A model generated the notes under the pieces. That model had not been told where the DNA came from. It did no database searches and saw only the letters and a list, made by a program, of their open reading frames with translations. A program made the translations under genes and the position numbers. 64,000 nucleotides of DNA from Alcaligenaceae bacterium (GTDB taxonomy: Bacteria > Pseudomonadota > Gammaproteobacteria > Burkholderiales > Burkholderiaceae_B). This document shows, one piece after another, positions 34,786 through 44,756 of this stretch. How positions within the stretch are numbered: position 1 is the stretch's first letter; each line of letters begins with the position of its first letter. The stretch is from NCBI GenBank assembly GCA_013416435.1, contig JACCEN010000017.1, positions 38,756 through 102,755 on the forward strand, given 5' to 3'.

Positions 34786-35517
34786 ACCGCGATCGTCACG
34801 CTCGACCGTAAAAAGAACAAGAACGCGTTGTCCCAGGATGTAATGGTGGAACTGACCGACGTGGCCCTGAGCTTTTACCAGGACCGTGACATCAGCACAG
34901 TGATTCTGAAGGGCACGTCCGAAATATTTTCCGCCGGCGTAGATTTGAAGGATCCAGCCCGCTGGAAGATTGCCGAAGATGACATCGAGGGGATACGCAT
35001 GTCGTCGGCACGCGGGCCCAACATGTGCCGGGCCTGGGAGAACATTCCGCAGCTCACTATATCCGCGGTGGAAGGCGTTAACGTCGGGGGAGGCATTGCC
35101 TTGACGCTATGTTGCGACTGGCGCGTCGTAGCCGATAACTCGCACATGCTGCTCCCCGAGGCGCAAATCGGCATCCCTCTCAGTTGGCAGAGTGTGCCTC
35201 GCCTTGTCAATTTGGTCGGTCCATCCAAGGCCAAGCAGCTTGTCCTGCTGGGTGACGAGCTCGATAGCAAGACAGCGCTTGATCTCGGCTTGGTTGACTA
35301 CGTGGTTCCGAGCGGCAAGGCTCTGGAAAAAGCCCTCGTGCTTGCCGAGAGGGTCAACCGGAACCCAAGGCTGGTTACGACTCTTACCAAGCAAAGCGTC
35401 AATGCCTATGCCAATGCACTGGCGCATCTGTCCACGCATATGGACGTGGATCAGGCGGTGTTGTCGGGTATGAGCGGGGCAGCCGTTCAAGCGCGTTCGC
35501 GCTTTGGAAGCCGCTAG
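34786..35517 (+). pseudogene. enoyl-CoA hydratase/isomerase, 5'-truncated
   Basis: Crotonase family from TAIVTLDRKKNKNALSQDVM through SEIFSAGVDLKD and ISAVEGVNVGGGIALTLCCD (oxyanion hole blocks) to a normal C-terminus RSRFGSR. The usual first 12-15 residues and start are missing; upstream the frame reads antisense to LysR. An internal ATG at 34841 could initiate but would drop part of the first strand. Probably inactive. Confidence 0.78.
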
Positions 35518-35571
35518 GGCCAGTGCCGCCTAATACGTACACTTTTTTACCCCGTTTCTGGAGAAGCACTT

Positions 35572-35904
35572 ATGATGGATTGGCAGAATTATCGGTCCGA
35601 ACTGATGGGCCGCTTGGGCGATCTTGGAAAGCTCAGCCCCGACACGATGAAAGGCTATGGCTTAATCGCCAATGCGGGCGATAGCAGCGGCTCATTGGAC
35701 ATGAAGACCAGGGAATTGATCGCAATCGCAGTAGCGGTCACGACCCGATGCGACGGCTGCATCGCGATTCACGCTAAGGAAGCGCTCAAGCATGGCGCTA
35801 GCAAGCAGGAAATTGCCGATGCGCTGGGCGTTGCCATTTCGCTGAACGCCGGCGCCGCTCTTGTCTATTCGGCCCGCGCGCTGGACGCTATCGAGGCTGC
35901 GTGA
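35572..35904 (+). CDS. carboxymuconolactone decarboxylase family protein (AhpD-like)
   Basis: 110 residues. Residues 40-100 carry the family core: LDMKTRELIAIAVAVTTRCD followed by GCIAIHAKEALKHGASKQEI. The CxxC-x3-H motif (CDGCIAIH) is that of AhpD-type thiol-disulfide members rather than true lactone decarboxylases. It follows the truncated hydratase by 54 nt with its own GGAG site. Confidence 0.88.
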   Translation: MMDWQNYRSELMGRLGDLGKLSPDTMKGYGLIANAGDSSGSLDMKTRELIAIAVAVTTRCDGCIAIHAKEALKHGASKQEIADALGVAISLNAGAALVYSARALDAIEAA

Positions 35905-36036
35905 GCGGTATATAACGGCTCACTGTGGCCGGCCGCGTTGCGAGGCCCGGTTTGATGCCGGGCACAGCGCAAGAGCCCCGACGCTTTTTTTAACCGCCGG
36001 GGCCTATGGAGCCCGGAGCCGCATGCCGGCTTTCCG

Positions 36037-36210
36037 TCAGGGCTTTTGCGCAGCGCGCTCTATCAGCCTTTCGATTTTGTCGGCGTCGGCGATTTCCAGC
36101 ATGGCCAGCAGGGCAAAGCGGCCGAGTATCTGCTGGCTGGCGCTTTCCCCTTGTTCACCCAGGATATGGCACAGCTTCGTGTAGACGCGGTCCAGGTCGA
36201 GTTCGGTCAT
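36037..36210 (-). CDS. DUF2783-type small protein
   Basis: 57 residues (MTELDLDRVYTKLCHILGEQ, then ESASQQILGRFALLAMLEIA). The helical pattern and its place 13 nt downstream of a MhpA-like FAD hydroxylase match DUF2783 proteins, which usually accompany such hydroxylases. The start at 36210 has GGAGA. Function unknown; possibly an accessory subunit. Confidence 0.7.
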   Translation of the reverse strand: MTELDLDRVYTKLCHILGEQGESASQQILGRFALLAMLEIADADKIERLIERAAQKP

Positions 36211-36223
36211 GGTCGGTCTCCGT

Positions 36224-37933
36224 TCAGCGTGAGGGATGCAGGATGCGTTGCACGGCCTGGGTGATGGCGGCGGCGCGCGGTGCTCGCCAGCGTCCGGCCA
36301 CGTGGCCATCGGGCCGGACCAGATACGTGGCACCGGCGTCGGCGTCATACAGCCGGAACGCCGCGCCGGTCGGGTCCATCAGGCAGGCACCCTGGGACGC
36401 AGCCGTGGCATCGCGTACCACCCGCAGCATATCGGCGTCGATGCCCTGGCGCTGCAGTTCGGCATGCGCGCCGATGAGATCGCTCGGTGTGCCGTGGCCC
36501 GCGTCGAAATGAAGGATCAGGAAGCGGCCGGGCGAAACGTGGTCGCATAGATGGCCATCGAGCGGTGAGCGTTGTGGCGCATGCCAGACGATGGGTGCAT
36601 TGGGCAATACGGTGCCTGCCGGGGGGCCGGAGCGGAAACTTGCATCCTCGCTGTCTACCGCATTGAGGCTCGAATCCGTATAGGAGATGGCGCTGGTCTG
36701 GCGTGGGTTGATCAAGCTGCGCACGCCCGGCGTATCGCCCGCCAGGCTGAGCACGGCTTCGCGCATGAGCTTGAAGGCAAAAGTGGGCGGCGCCATGAAT
36801 TCGGTGCTCTTCATGCCGCTTTTCAGGTTCTCGTGGGCGGCGAAGACGCGCTCTTCGGAGTAGCTGTCCAACAGGCGGCGGTCGGCCTTGCCATGGACGA
36901 CGGCGGCGAGCTTCCAGGTCATGTTGTCGATGTCGTCGATGGCGGAATTGGCGCCCCGCACGCCGAATATGGGCACGAGATGGGCGGCGTCGCCTGCGAA
37001 GAGCACGCTGCCGTGCACGTAGCGGTCGAGCGTCAGGGCATTGGCCCTGTAGATGGTGATCCATAGCGGCGACCATTCGCCTGTCTGGCCGATCATATCC
37101 AGATGCGCCTTTACCCGGGGCAGGACGTTTTCGGGCTTCACGGCTTCGTCGGGGTCTTCGCCTTCCTGCAATTGGTAGTCGATGCGCCAGACATTATCAG
37201 GCTGCTTGTGCATGAGTATGGTCGACCCCGGATTGGAGGGCGGGTCGAACCAGGCCAGGCGTTCGGTTGGCAGATCGGTTTCCAGTTCGATGTCCGCCAC
37301 CACATAGCGGCCTTCGTAGGCGGTGCCTTTCAGTTGCAGCCCCAGGGACTCGCGCATGAAGCTGCGCCCGCCGTCGGCGGCGACGACCCAGTCTGCCTGG
37401 ATCCGATAGCGGTCCGTGCCGCTTTCCACCTGCAGCAGTGCCCCGTGCTCGTCGTTGGACAGTACGGCCGTGACGCGTGAGTTCCAGCGCAGGTCTATGG
37501 TTTCGGCCGCCTCTTCGCATGCCTGGGCGAGTGCTTCTTCCAGGTAGTACTGCTGCATGTTGACCATGGGAGGCAGCTTCTGGTTTTCGTCGTGGGGCAT
37601 GGTGAAATGCAGGACCTCGCGGTCGTGATAGTACGAGCGGCCTCCCGTCCAGGGCAGGCCGACGGCCAGCAGCGGCGCGGCGACGCCCAGGCGGTCGTAG
37701 ATTTCCAGGCTGCGGCGCGATATGCAGATGGCGCGGCTGCCATAGCAGACGGTATCGTCGGCCTCGATGACGACGGTCTTTACGCCTTGCCTGGCCAGGG
37801 CCAGCGCGGCGGTCAGGCCGGCGACGCCGCCGCCGACGATCACGACGGGATGGAATTCCTGCGGGGCGCCGGCGCGTGGGCGGCCGGAGCGCTTCTTGAA
37901 ATCGAAGGGATACGCTTTGAGCGCTGTATTCAT
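36224..37933 (-). CDS. FAD-dependent aromatic hydroxylase (MhpA/PheA-like)
   Basis: 569 residues. GxGxxG FAD loop VVIVGGGVAGLTAALALARQ near residue 37, DG motif WVVAADGGRSFMRESLGL and GD motif VLFAGDAAHLVPIFGVRGAN. The layout fits NAD(P)H-dependent flavin hydroxylases acting on phenolic acids, with a C-terminal thioredoxin-like region. Start at 37933. It is divergent from the IclR gene, which is the probable regulator. The aromatic substrate is unknown; ring-cleavage genes are not in the window. Confidence 0.88.
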   Translation of the reverse strand: MNTALKAYPFDFKKRSGRPRAGAPQEFHPVVIVGGGVAGLTAALALARQGVKTVVIEADDTVCYGSRAICISRRSLEIYDRLGVAAPLLAVGLPWTGGRSYYHDREVLHFTMPHDENQKLPPMVNMQQYYLEEALAQACEEAAETIDLRWNSRVTAVLSNDEHGALLQVESGTDRYRIQADWVVAADGGRSFMRESLGLQLKGTAYEGRYVVADIELETDLPTERLAWFDPPSNPGSTILMHKQPDNVWRIDYQLQEGEDPDEAVKPENVLPRVKAHLDMIGQTGEWSPLWITIYRANALTLDRYVHGSVLFAGDAAHLVPIFGVRGANSAIDDIDNMTWKLAAVVHGKADRRLLDSYSEERVFAAHENLKSGMKSTEFMAPPTFAFKLMREAVLSLAGDTPGVRSLINPRQTSAISYTDSSLNAVDSEDASFRSGPPAGTVLPNAPIVWHAPQRSPLDGHLCDHVSPGRFLILHFDAGHGTPSDLIGAHAELQRQGIDADMLRVVRDATAASQGACLMDPTGAAFRLYDADAGATYLVRPDGHVAGRWRAPRAAAITQAVQRILHPSR

Positions 37934-38087
37934 GTCGTCCTCTATTGACGCGGGCAATTCAAAATATGACCAATTTCTTGTTATTCAATAATGAAGTCTA
38001 ATTTTAAGTCTGATACAAGTCAATTTTCTTTTTAAATGAGATAATTGCTGTTTTCAGGAGGGCACCGCCATTTCCAAGGACAAATCA
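37934..38087. promoter_or_regulatory. A+T-rich divergent promoter region between FAD hydroxylase and IclR regulator
   Basis: 154 nt between divergent starts, much richer in A+T than its surroundings, with the small palindrome TTATTCAATAA and TTTTAAG-type blocks. The likely site of both promoters and of IclR binding. Confidence 0.5.
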
Positions 38088-38840
38088 GTGATTCGCCGGG
38101 TGTCTGCCATTTTGCGCCTGTTCGGTCCGGATCGCGCGCTGATCAGTGTCGACGACATTGTCCAGGCGCTGGACATCAGCCCGGCGTCCGCATATCGCTA
38201 TGCGGCGGACATGGTAGAGGCAGGCCTGTTGTCGCGGCTTTCGGGGCGCTACCGCCTGGGCATGAAAATCATCGAGCTGGAATACTTGATCAGCACCGGC
38301 GATCCCATCATTGCCGCCGCCAGCGATTTGATGGCGGAACTGGCGCAAGCCGCCGGCGGGGATGTCCTGCTGTGCAATATGTACGATCAGACGCTGGTGA
38401 ACGTCGCGCATGTGTCGGCCGGCAAGCCCATCGTCCTGCACTACAGCAAGGGGCTGCCCATGCCGCTCTTCAGAGGGTCTCAGGCCCATGTGGTCCTCGC
38501 CTTCATGGAGCGGCGGCGATTGAAGCGCTTGTACGAGGCGGCGCTCGAGAACCCGGCGAGGCGGCACGATGCCTTGGACATGGGGGCGGATTGGACGGAG
38601 TTTTCGCGCAAGCTGCGTCAAGTGCGCAAGCAAGGCCACTACATATCGCGCGGGGAGCTCGATCCGGGGATCACTGGGGTTGCCGCACCGGTGTTCAGCG
38701 ACGACGAGATACTGGGGAGCCTGGTGATCGTGCACGACCAGGCGGACATGGCGAAGGCGGACGAGGCCGAGCTTGCACGGCTGACCATGGCCGCCGCGCA
38801 GCGTCTGTCTGACCGGGTGAGGGGAGTTGCGGTCACGTAG
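38088..38840 (+). CDS. IclR family transcriptional regulator
   Basis: 250 residues. N-terminal winged helix (RRVSAILRLFGPDRALISVD, ISPASAYRYAADMVEAGLL) and IclR effector domain (LLCNMYDQTLVNVAHVSAGK, GHYISRGELDPGITGVAAPV, LVIVHDQAD). Start GTG 38088 with AAGGA 7 nt upstream. Divergent from the hydroxylase operon. Confidence 0.9.
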   Translation: MIRRVSAILRLFGPDRALISVDDIVQALDISPASAYRYAADMVEAGLLSRLSGRYRLGMKIIELEYLISTGDPIIAAASDLMAELAQAAGGDVLLCNMYDQTLVNVAHVSAGKPIVLHYSKGLPMPLFRGSQAHVVLAFMERRRLKRLYEAALENPARRHDALDMGADWTEFSRKLRQVRKQGHYISRGELDPGITGVAAPVFSDDEILGSLVIVHDQADMAKADEAELARLTMAAAQRLSDRVRGVAVT

Positions 38841-38901
38841 GCTTGCCAAAGCTAAACGGAGGCGGCTTGCATAAAAAGTTGCCGCCCCCCTGGCATGTGA
38901 A

Positions 38902-38923
38902 ACTCGCCGGCTCGCCGGCGAGT
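38902..38923. terminator. candidate bidirectional terminator hairpin
   Basis: ACTCGCCGGC and its complement lie around a TC centre between the convergent IclR and glcB genes. Strong stem but no T-tract on either strand. Confidence 0.4.
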
Positions 38924-38934
38924 ATGCGCTAGGC

Positions 38935-41097
38935 TTAGCCCTGCGCCTTGACCACTTGACGCCACTGGTGCAGCAGCGGCTCGGTGTAGCCATTGGGCTG
39001 TTCCAGCCCCTTGAACACCAGGTCGCAGGCTGCCTTGAAGGCGGCAGAGGTTTCGAAATTGCCCGCCATGGGTCGGTAGGCCGGGTCGCCCGCGTTCTGG
39101 GCGTCGACCACGGCGGCCATGCGTTGCATGGTTTCCGTGACCTGTTCCTTGCTGACGACGTTGTGGCGCAGCCAGTTTGCCATGTGCTGGCTTGAGATCC
39201 GCAACGTTGCGCGGTCTTCCATGAGGCCGACGTTATGGATGTCGGGCACCTTGGAGCAGCCGATGCCCTGGTCGATCCAGCGCACGACATAGCCCAGGAT
39301 GCCTTGGGCGTTGTTGTCGAGTTCCTCCTGGATTTCCTGGGCGGACCAGTTCGTGTCGGCGGCCACCGGAATGGTCAGGATCTTTTCCAGCAGGGGTTCG
39401 GATTTGCCTTCCATGCCCCGCTGGATTTCCTGGACATCGACCTGGTGATAGTGCAGCGCATGCAGCGTTGCCGCGGTGGGCGAGGGCACCCAGGCGGTAT
39501 TGCCGCCGGCCTTCAGGTGGCCGATCTTCTGGACCAGCATGTCGGCCATCAGGTCGGGCATGGCCCACATGCCTTTGCCGATTTGCGCCTGGCCGCGCAG
39601 CCCGCACTCCAGGCCGGTCTGTACGTTGTTGCGCTCGTAGGCGTCGATCCAGACGCTGCGCTTCATGTCGCCTTTGCGCACCATGGCGCCGGCTTCCATG
39701 GAAGTGTGCATTTCGTCGCCGGTGCGGTCCAGGAAGCCCGTGTTGATGAAGGCCACGCGCTGGCTGGCCGCCGCGATGCAGGCCTTGAGGTTGGCACTGG
39801 TGCGGCGCTCTTCGTCCATGATGCCCATCTTGAGCGTGTTGGGTGCCAGGCCGAGCAAGGCTTCGGTGCGTGCGAACAGTTCGTTGGCGAAGGCGACTTC
39901 GGCGGGGCCGTGCATTTTCGGCTTGACGATGTAGATGGAGCCGCTGCGCGAGTTGCCCTTGCGCGCCAAGTCGTGCATGGCGATGAGCGAAGTGAAGACG
40001 GCGTCGAGTATGCCTTCGGGGACCTCTTGGCCGGCTTCGTCGAGCACGGCGGGATTGGTCATGAGATGGCCCACGTTGCGGATGAACATCAGCGAGCGGC
40101 CGTGCAGGCTGCGCTTGTTGCCCTTCAGGTCGGTGTATTCGCGGTCGGGGTTCAGGGCGCGCGTGAAGGTCTTGCCGCCCTTGGAGACTTCTTCCGTGAG
40201 GCTGCCGTCCATGAGGCCCAGCCAGTTGCGGTACGCGGTCACCTTGTCTTCGGCGTCGACGGCTGCGATGGAGTCTTCGCAGTCCATGATGGTGGTGATG
40301 GCCGATTCCAGAAGCAGGTCTTTGATGCCGGCGGCGTCTTGCTGCCCGATGGGATGGGAGGCATCGATCTGGACTTCGAAGTGCAGGCCGTGGTGCAGGA
40401 ATACCAGTGCTTCGGGTGCGGAGGGCTGCCCGCGATAGCCCAGGAACAGGGCTGGATCAGCCAGCGTGGTGTTTTGCCCGTCGCGCAGCGTGACCTGGAG
40501 CGCGCCATTGGCGACGGCGTAGGCCGTGGCGTCGGCATGGGAGCCTTGCGCCAGCGGAATGCTGTCGTCCATGAAGCGCCGTGCGTAGGCAATGACCTGG
40601 GCGCCGCGTACGGGGTTGTAGCCGCCCGCGCGGGTTGCGCCGCCGTCTTCGGAGATGGCGTCGGTGCCGTACAGGGCATCGTACAGGCTGCCCCAGCGGG
40701 CATTGGCCGCATTCAGGGCATAGCGCGCATTGGTGATGGGCACGACCAGCTGGGGGCCTGCCTGTTGGGTGATTTCGGTGTCGACATGGCTGGTCTTGAC
40801 GGCCACGTGGCCGGGGATGTCTTGCAGATAGCCGATTTTGCGCAGGAACGCCTGGTAGGCGGCCTGGTCCTGGATGGGGCCGGGGTTCTGGCGATGCCAG
40901 GCGTCGATTTCGGCTTGCAGGCGGTCGCGTTCGGCCAGGAGCTCGCGATTGCGCGGCGCGAGGTCATGGACGAGTTCGTCGAAACCGGACCAGAACGCTT
41001 CAGGGGCGACACCTGTGCCGGGCAATGCTTCCCGCTCGACAAATTGATAAAGCTCGGTAGCAACTTGAAGCCGCTTGCATGAGGTTCTTTCCGTCAT
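38935..41097 (-). CDS. glcB: malate synthase G
   Basis: 720 residues, normal for the G isoform. [80 protein letters not shown] and [20 protein letters not shown] are the family blocks, with catalytic Arg/Asp positions present. Condenses glyoxylate and acetyl-CoA to malate. ATG 41097 has GGAAG upstream; the preceding GTG is less likely. Confidence 0.96.
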   Translation of the reverse strand: MTERTSCKRLQVATELYQFVEREALPGTGVAPEAFWSGFDELVHDLAPRNRELLAERDRLQAEIDAWHRQNPGPIQDQAAYQAFLRKIGYLQDIPGHVAVKTSHVDTEITQQAGPQLVVPITNARYALNAANARWGSLYDALYGTDAISEDGGATRAGGYNPVRGAQVIAYARRFMDDSIPLAQGSHADATAYAVANGALQVTLRDGQNTTLADPALFLGYRGQPSAPEALVFLHHGLHFEVQIDASHPIGQQDAAGIKDLLLESAITTIMDCEDSIAAVDAEDKVTAYRNWLGLMDGSLTEEVSKGGKTFTRALNPDREYTDLKGNKRSLHGRSLMFIRNVGHLMTNPAVLDEAGQEVPEGILDAVFTSLIAMHDLARKGNSRSGSIYIVKPKMHGPAEVAFANELFARTEALLGLAPNTLKMGIMDEERRTSANLKACIAAASQRVAFINTGFLDRTGDEMHTSMEAGAMVRKGDMKRSVWIDAYERNNVQTGLECGLRGQAQIGKGMWAMPDLMADMLVQKIGHLKAGGNTAWVPSPTAATLHALHYHQVDVQEIQRGMEGKSEPLLEKILTIPVAADTNWSAQEIQEELDNNAQGILGYVVRWIDQGIGCSKVPDIHNVGLMEDRATLRISSQHMANWLRHNVVSKEQVTETMQRMAAVVDAQNAGDPAYRPMAGNFETSAAFKAACDLVFKGLEQPNGYTEPLLHQWRQVVKAQG

Positions 41098-41240
41098 CAC
41101 GCTTCCATGATAAGAGGTTGATAATACAAGGTAGTATGGACTGTAGGACGCAAGACCTCAACCGCGCTGCGGTCAAAGGACTTGCAACTTAAAGTTCCTA
41201 CCGGAGCGGGGGCTGACCCCGTCGCATCAACGCCATCAAA

Positions 41241-41270
41241 GGGGTCAGACTCCATACGGGGTCTGACCCC
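41241..41270. repeat. palindromic repeat upstream of phhB
   Basis: One arm mismatch (GACTCC). It lies 16 nt before the start codon of the PCD gene, just upstream of its AAGGA site, in the divergent region with glcB. Confidence 0.92.
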
Positions 41271-41286
41271 AGAAAAGGACACGGCA

Positions 41287-41574
41287 ATGAAGAATCAGCT
41301 GAAATTGATTGGCGCGCCATCGGCCCTGCTGCTGCTTGAAGGATGGTCGGCCACCGAAGGGCGCGACGCCATACACAAAACGTTCATCTTCAAGAATTTC
41401 AATGAGGCATTCGGCTTCATGGCGCAGGTGGCGATGCATGCCGAGAAGCTGGACCACCATCCGGAATGGAGCAACGTATACAACCGGGTCAACGTGACGC
41501 TGACGACGCACGATGCCAAGGGAGTGACCGAGCGCGACGTGGCGCTGGCCCTTTTCATGGATCAACTGGCCTAA
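41287..41574 (+). CDS. phhB: 4a-hydroxytetrahydrobiopterin dehydratase (PCD)
   Basis: 95 residues. [20 protein letters not shown] then [20 protein letters not shown] contains the catalytic HHPEW motif. Recycles pterin cofactor. The frame is open upstream through the palindromic repeat, but MKNQLKL at 41287 with AAGGA is the natural start. Its TAA stop overlaps the TAG stop of the convergent AEC gene. Confidence 0.92.
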   Translation: MKNQLKLIGAPSALLLLEGWSATEGRDAIHKTFIFKNFNEAFGFMAQVAMHAEKLDHHPEWSNVYNRVNVTLTTHDAKGVTERDVALALFMDQLA

Positions 41575-42506
41575 GAGCCTTCCAGCACCGCGACCAGCAC
41601 CGATACCGTCGCCAGCGAGAGTACGGTGGAAATCAGTATGGCCCGCGAGGTGACGGCGGGTTCACGCTGGTATAGCTGCGCCAGCATGAAGGGGCCGGTG
41701 CCCACCGGCAGCGCCGCAAGCAGCACGGCGGTGCTGGCCCACAGCGGCGGCATGCTGAATACCCAATAGGCGAGGACGAAGGTAACCAGCGGGTGCAGGA
41801 TGAGCTTCAGGCCGACGATGCGCCAAACCGCGCCGTGGCGGGCCCGAGGCTGGTCCTGCGCCAGGAACAGCCCTATGGTGATCAAGGCGCAGGGGCTGGC
41901 TGCCGCACCCAACAGGGTGGTGAGCTGTTCCAGGCCATAGGGCAGGGGCCATTCCAGCGCCGCGACGATGAGGCCGAGCAGGGGCGATACCACCAGCGGA
42001 TTGCGGCTCAGCGACCGGCTGACCTTGGCCAGGGTGTGGAGCAAGTGGGGCGAACCTTGCAGGTCGATTTCGATCAGGACGATGGCAAAGGCGAACAGGA
42101 CGCAGGCCGTCAGCAAAGTGGCGATGATGACGGCCGGAAGGCTGGCCTCGCCAAACAGCATCAGGCATAGCGGAATGCCCATGAATCCGGCATTGGAATA
42201 CGAGGCGGCGAGGCCTTCGATGCTGGCGTCGGCCAGGCGCCCCCGGCGTCGGCGGTCCATGAAGTACGAGACCGCGAAAACGATGGCGATGCCCAGGGCG
42301 GTAGCGGCGAGGTAGCCGGGCTGGTTGATCTGTTCCCAGCTGATCTTGGCCATTGCCTGGAACAGCAGCGCGGGCAGCGCCATCCAGACGACGAACTTGT
42401 TGAGCGTCTCGACCGCGGCGGGGCCCAGCAGGCGGTTGCGTGCGCTGAGGTAGCCAAGCAAAATGAGCGCGAACAGCGGGAAGACGGCATTGAGGATTAC
42501 GCTCAA
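41571..42506 (-). CDS. AEC family transporter (auxin efflux carrier-like)
   Basis: 311 residues with about ten membrane helices. [20 protein letters not shown] at the start and [20 protein letters not shown] in the middle are AEC family blocks; [20 protein letters not shown] near the end likewise. In bacteria these often export or import organic acids such as malate or malonate. The stop codon overlaps that of phhB. Confidence 0.9.
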   Translation of the reverse strand: MSVILNAVFPLFALILLGYLSARNRLLGPAAVETLNKFVVWMALPALLFQAMAKISWEQINQPGYLAATALGIAIVFAVSYFMDRRRRGRLADASIEGLAASYSNAGFMGIPLCLMLFGEASLPAVIIATLLTACVLFAFAIVLIEIDLQGSPHLLHTLAKVSRSLSRNPLVVSPLLGLIVAALEWPLPYGLEQLTTLLGAAASPCALITIGLFLAQDQPRARHGAVWRIVGLKLILHPLVTFVLAYWVFSMPPLWASTAVLLAALPVGTGPFMLAQLYQREPAVTSRAILISTVLSLATVSVLVAVLEGS

Positions 42507-42651
42507 GGTTCAGGGCCTTTTAGACTTTTTAGATTGATGGGCCTGGGCCCGTCGTTTCCTGATCGAGGTATTAAACCAATAACCGCGCATTTTGTCATAG
42601 TAGCTTTATATACTGTGCCCATTGGGCAGCTGATTTTTTCAGGTAATACAT

Positions 42652-44154
42652 ATGTTTGATTCACAGGACGCGGTCAACCCGATCACGCTTCCGCCCGTCA
42701 TGCCGTTCACCAGCTTCACCGATGCCCGGGCGGCGGTGCAGCGCCTGGTGGATATCTATACCAGGAATACCGCCTTCATCCGCGAGGAATTCGCAGCCTA
42801 CGTGAAAAGCGGCATCCCGGGAAAGCGGCGCATCCGTGCCTGCTATCCGGCGATCCGGATCAAGGTAAGCACGTATCAGGAAGTGGACAGCCGCCTGTCG
42901 TATGGGCACGTCGTCGAGCCCGGCGTCTATATGACGACCATCACGCAGCCGGCTCTGTATTTCGACTATCTGCTCGAACAGATCGGGCTGCTGATCAAGA
43001 ATCATGGCGTGCCGGTCGAGGTGGGCGAGTCGGATATGCCTATCCCCCTGCATTTTTCGTACGCGGACGGCCAGTACGTCGAAGGGGTGTACTCCGACTC
43101 GTTGCTGGGCGATGCGCTGCGCGACCATTTCGACGTTCCCGACCTGGCCGTGACGGATGACGCCATCGTGAACGGAACCTGGAAAGGCCGCCGCGAAGAT
43201 CCGCTTCCATTGGCGCCGTTCACGGCGCCGCGAGTGGATTACTCCCTGCATCGCCTGCAGCACTACACGGCCACGGCGCCGGAGTACTTCCAGAACTTCG
43301 TGCTGTTCACCAACTACCAGTTTTATGTCGATGAGTTCTGCCAATGGGCCAAGGAAACGCTCGCGCAGGGCGAGGGCGGCTACACGGCGCTGGTCGAGCC
43401 GGGCAACATCATTACCCGGGCGGGTCCGGACGCGGAGCGCGAAGGCCAGCCGCTGATGCGCAATCCGCAGATGCCGTCCTATCATTTGCTGCGCGACAAG
43501 CACAACGGCATCACCCTGATCAACATCGGCGTGGGGCCATCCAACGCCAAGACGATCACCGACCACGTCGCCGTCCTGCGCCCCTCGGCCTGGCTCATGC
43601 TGGGCCATTGCGCGGGGCTGCGCACCACCCAGCGGCTGGGCGACTACGTGCTGGCCCATGGCTATGTGCGCCAGGACCACGTGCTCGACGACGATCTGCC
43701 GTTATGGGTGCCCGTTCCGCCGCTGGCCGAAATCCAGATCGCGCTGGAAGAGGCCGTGGCCGATGTCTCCGGCCTGGATGGCTGGGACTTGAAACGCATC
43801 ATGCGCACCGGCACGGTCGCGTCCATCGACAACCGCAATTGGGAATTGCGCGATCATCACGAGCCCGTGCAGCGTCTGTCCCAGTCCCGGGCCATCGCAC
43901 TGGACATGGAGTCCGCCACCATCGCGGCGAACGGCTTCCGCTTCCGGGTGCCTTACGGGACGCTGCTCTGCGTTTCCGACAAACCGCTGCACGGCGAGTT
44001 GAAACTGCCCGGCATGGCCAGCGACTTCTACCGGACCCAGGTAAACCGTCACTTGCATATCGGCATCCGGGCGCTGGAATTGCTGCGCGATATGCCGCGT
44101 GAGCGCCTGCATTCGCGCAAGTTGCGCAGCTTTATAGAAACCGCTTTCAAGTAG
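42652..44154 (+). CDS. amn: AMP nucleosidase
   Basis: 500 residues, close to E. coli Amn (484). The N-terminal Amn domain (ITLPPVMPFTSFTDARAAVQ, RIRACYPAIRIKVSTYQEVD) is followed by a PNP/UDP phosphorylase-fold catalytic domain (LINIGVGPSNAKTITDHVAV, LMLGHCAGLR, ALDMESATIAANGFRFRVPY). Hydrolyses AMP to adenine and ribose 5-phosphate. It is followed by a repeat and then a nucleoside deoxyribosyltransferase-like gene. Confidence 0.95.
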   Translation: MFDSQDAVNPITLPPVMPFTSFTDARAAVQRLVDIYTRNTAFIREEFAAYVKSGIPGKRRIRACYPAIRIKVSTYQEVDSRLSYGHVVEPGVYMTTITQPALYFDYLLEQIGLLIKNHGVPVEVGESDMPIPLHFSYADGQYVEGVYSDSLLGDALRDHFDVPDLAVTDDAIVNGTWKGRREDPLPLAPFTAPRVDYSLHRLQHYTATAPEYFQNFVLFTNYQFYVDEFCQWAKETLAQGEGGYTALVEPGNIITRAGPDAEREGQPLMRNPQMPSYHLLRDKHNGITLINIGVGPSNAKTITDHVAVLRPSAWLMLGHCAGLRTTQRLGDYVLAHGYVRQDHVLDDDLPLWVPVPPLAEIQIALEEAVADVSGLDGWDLKRIMRTGTVASIDNRNWELRDHHEPVQRLSQSRAIALDMESATIAANGFRFRVPYGTLLCVSDKPLHGELKLPGMASDFYRTQVNRHLHIGIRALELLRDMPRERLHSRKLRSFIETAFK

Positions 44155-44161
44155 GGGTTGA

Positions 44162-44230
44162 GGGGTCAGACCCCGTACGGGGTCTGACCCCTCAGGAGCA
44201 GCAAGGGGGTCTGACCCCCCAGGAGCAGCA
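44162..44230. repeat. palindromic repeat with tandem duplication of its right arm and flank
   Basis: Canonical copy 44162-44191. A 25-nt unit consisting of the right arm plus CAGGAGCAGCA occurs at 44179-44203 and again at 44206-44230. The second unit carries the Shine-Dalgarno of the downstream gene. Confidence 0.93.
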
Positions 44231-44231
44231 T

Positions 44232-44756
44232 GTGAAATCCATTTATCTCGCCGGTTTCGATGTCTTCCGCCCGGACGCCAAGGCGTGGGGGGCGACACTG
44301 AAGCTGCTTTGCAACAAGTACGGCTATGAAGGACTGTATCCGCTGGATAATGCGCTGCCTTCGGGCATGTCCGGTCTGGAGCAGGCACGTTGGATCTGCA
44401 AGGCGAATATCGCCTTGATACACCAGGCCGATATCGTCATGGCCAATCTCAACCCTTTTCGGGGTGCCGAGCCCGACTCGGGCACCGTGTTCGAAGTGGG
44501 TTACGCGGCTGCGCTGGGCAAGCCCGTGTGGGTCTATACCAGCGAGTCCCGGTCGATGGTGAAGCAGGTCGCGACGGCCGTGATGCCTTCCCCGTCAGGG
44601 CGGGTCCACATCGATGCGCAGGGATACGCCGTCGAGGACTTCGGCCTGAACCTGAATCTCATGATCGCTTGTTCGGCGAAGGTAGTGGTCGGCACCGCGG
44701 AAGACTGTCTGGCGGAACTGGATGGTGGCAGGGGTCAGACCCCATGCGGGGTCTGA
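44232..44756 (+). CDS. nucleoside 2-deoxyribosyltransferase family protein
   Basis: 174 residues. IYLAGFDVFRPDAKAWGATL, HQADIVMANLNPFRGAEPDS with GTVFEVGYAAALGKPVWVYT are the family signature, with the catalytic Glu in GTVFEVGYA. Transfers or hydrolyses the sugar of (deoxy)nucleosides or nucleotides; adjacency to amn suggests purine salvage. Start is GTG 44232 with AGGAG at 44221-44225 (the overlapping ATG at 44230 meets an immediate stop). The end GRGQTPCGV and TGA are encoded by a palindromic repeat. Confidence 0.88.
   Translation: MKSIYLAGFDVFRPDAKAWGATLKLLCNKYGYEGLYPLDNALPSGMSGLEQARWICKANIALIHQADIVMANLNPFRGAEPDSGTVFEVGYAAALGKPVWVYTSESRSMVKQVATAVMPSPSGRVHIDAQGYAVEDFGLNLNLMIACSAKVVVGTAEDCLAELDGGRGQTPCGV

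Noticed and set aside
39235..41082. 615-codon open frame on the + strand
   Set aside because: Exactly antisense to malate synthase G; it is a G+C-driven shadow frame with no family resemblance.
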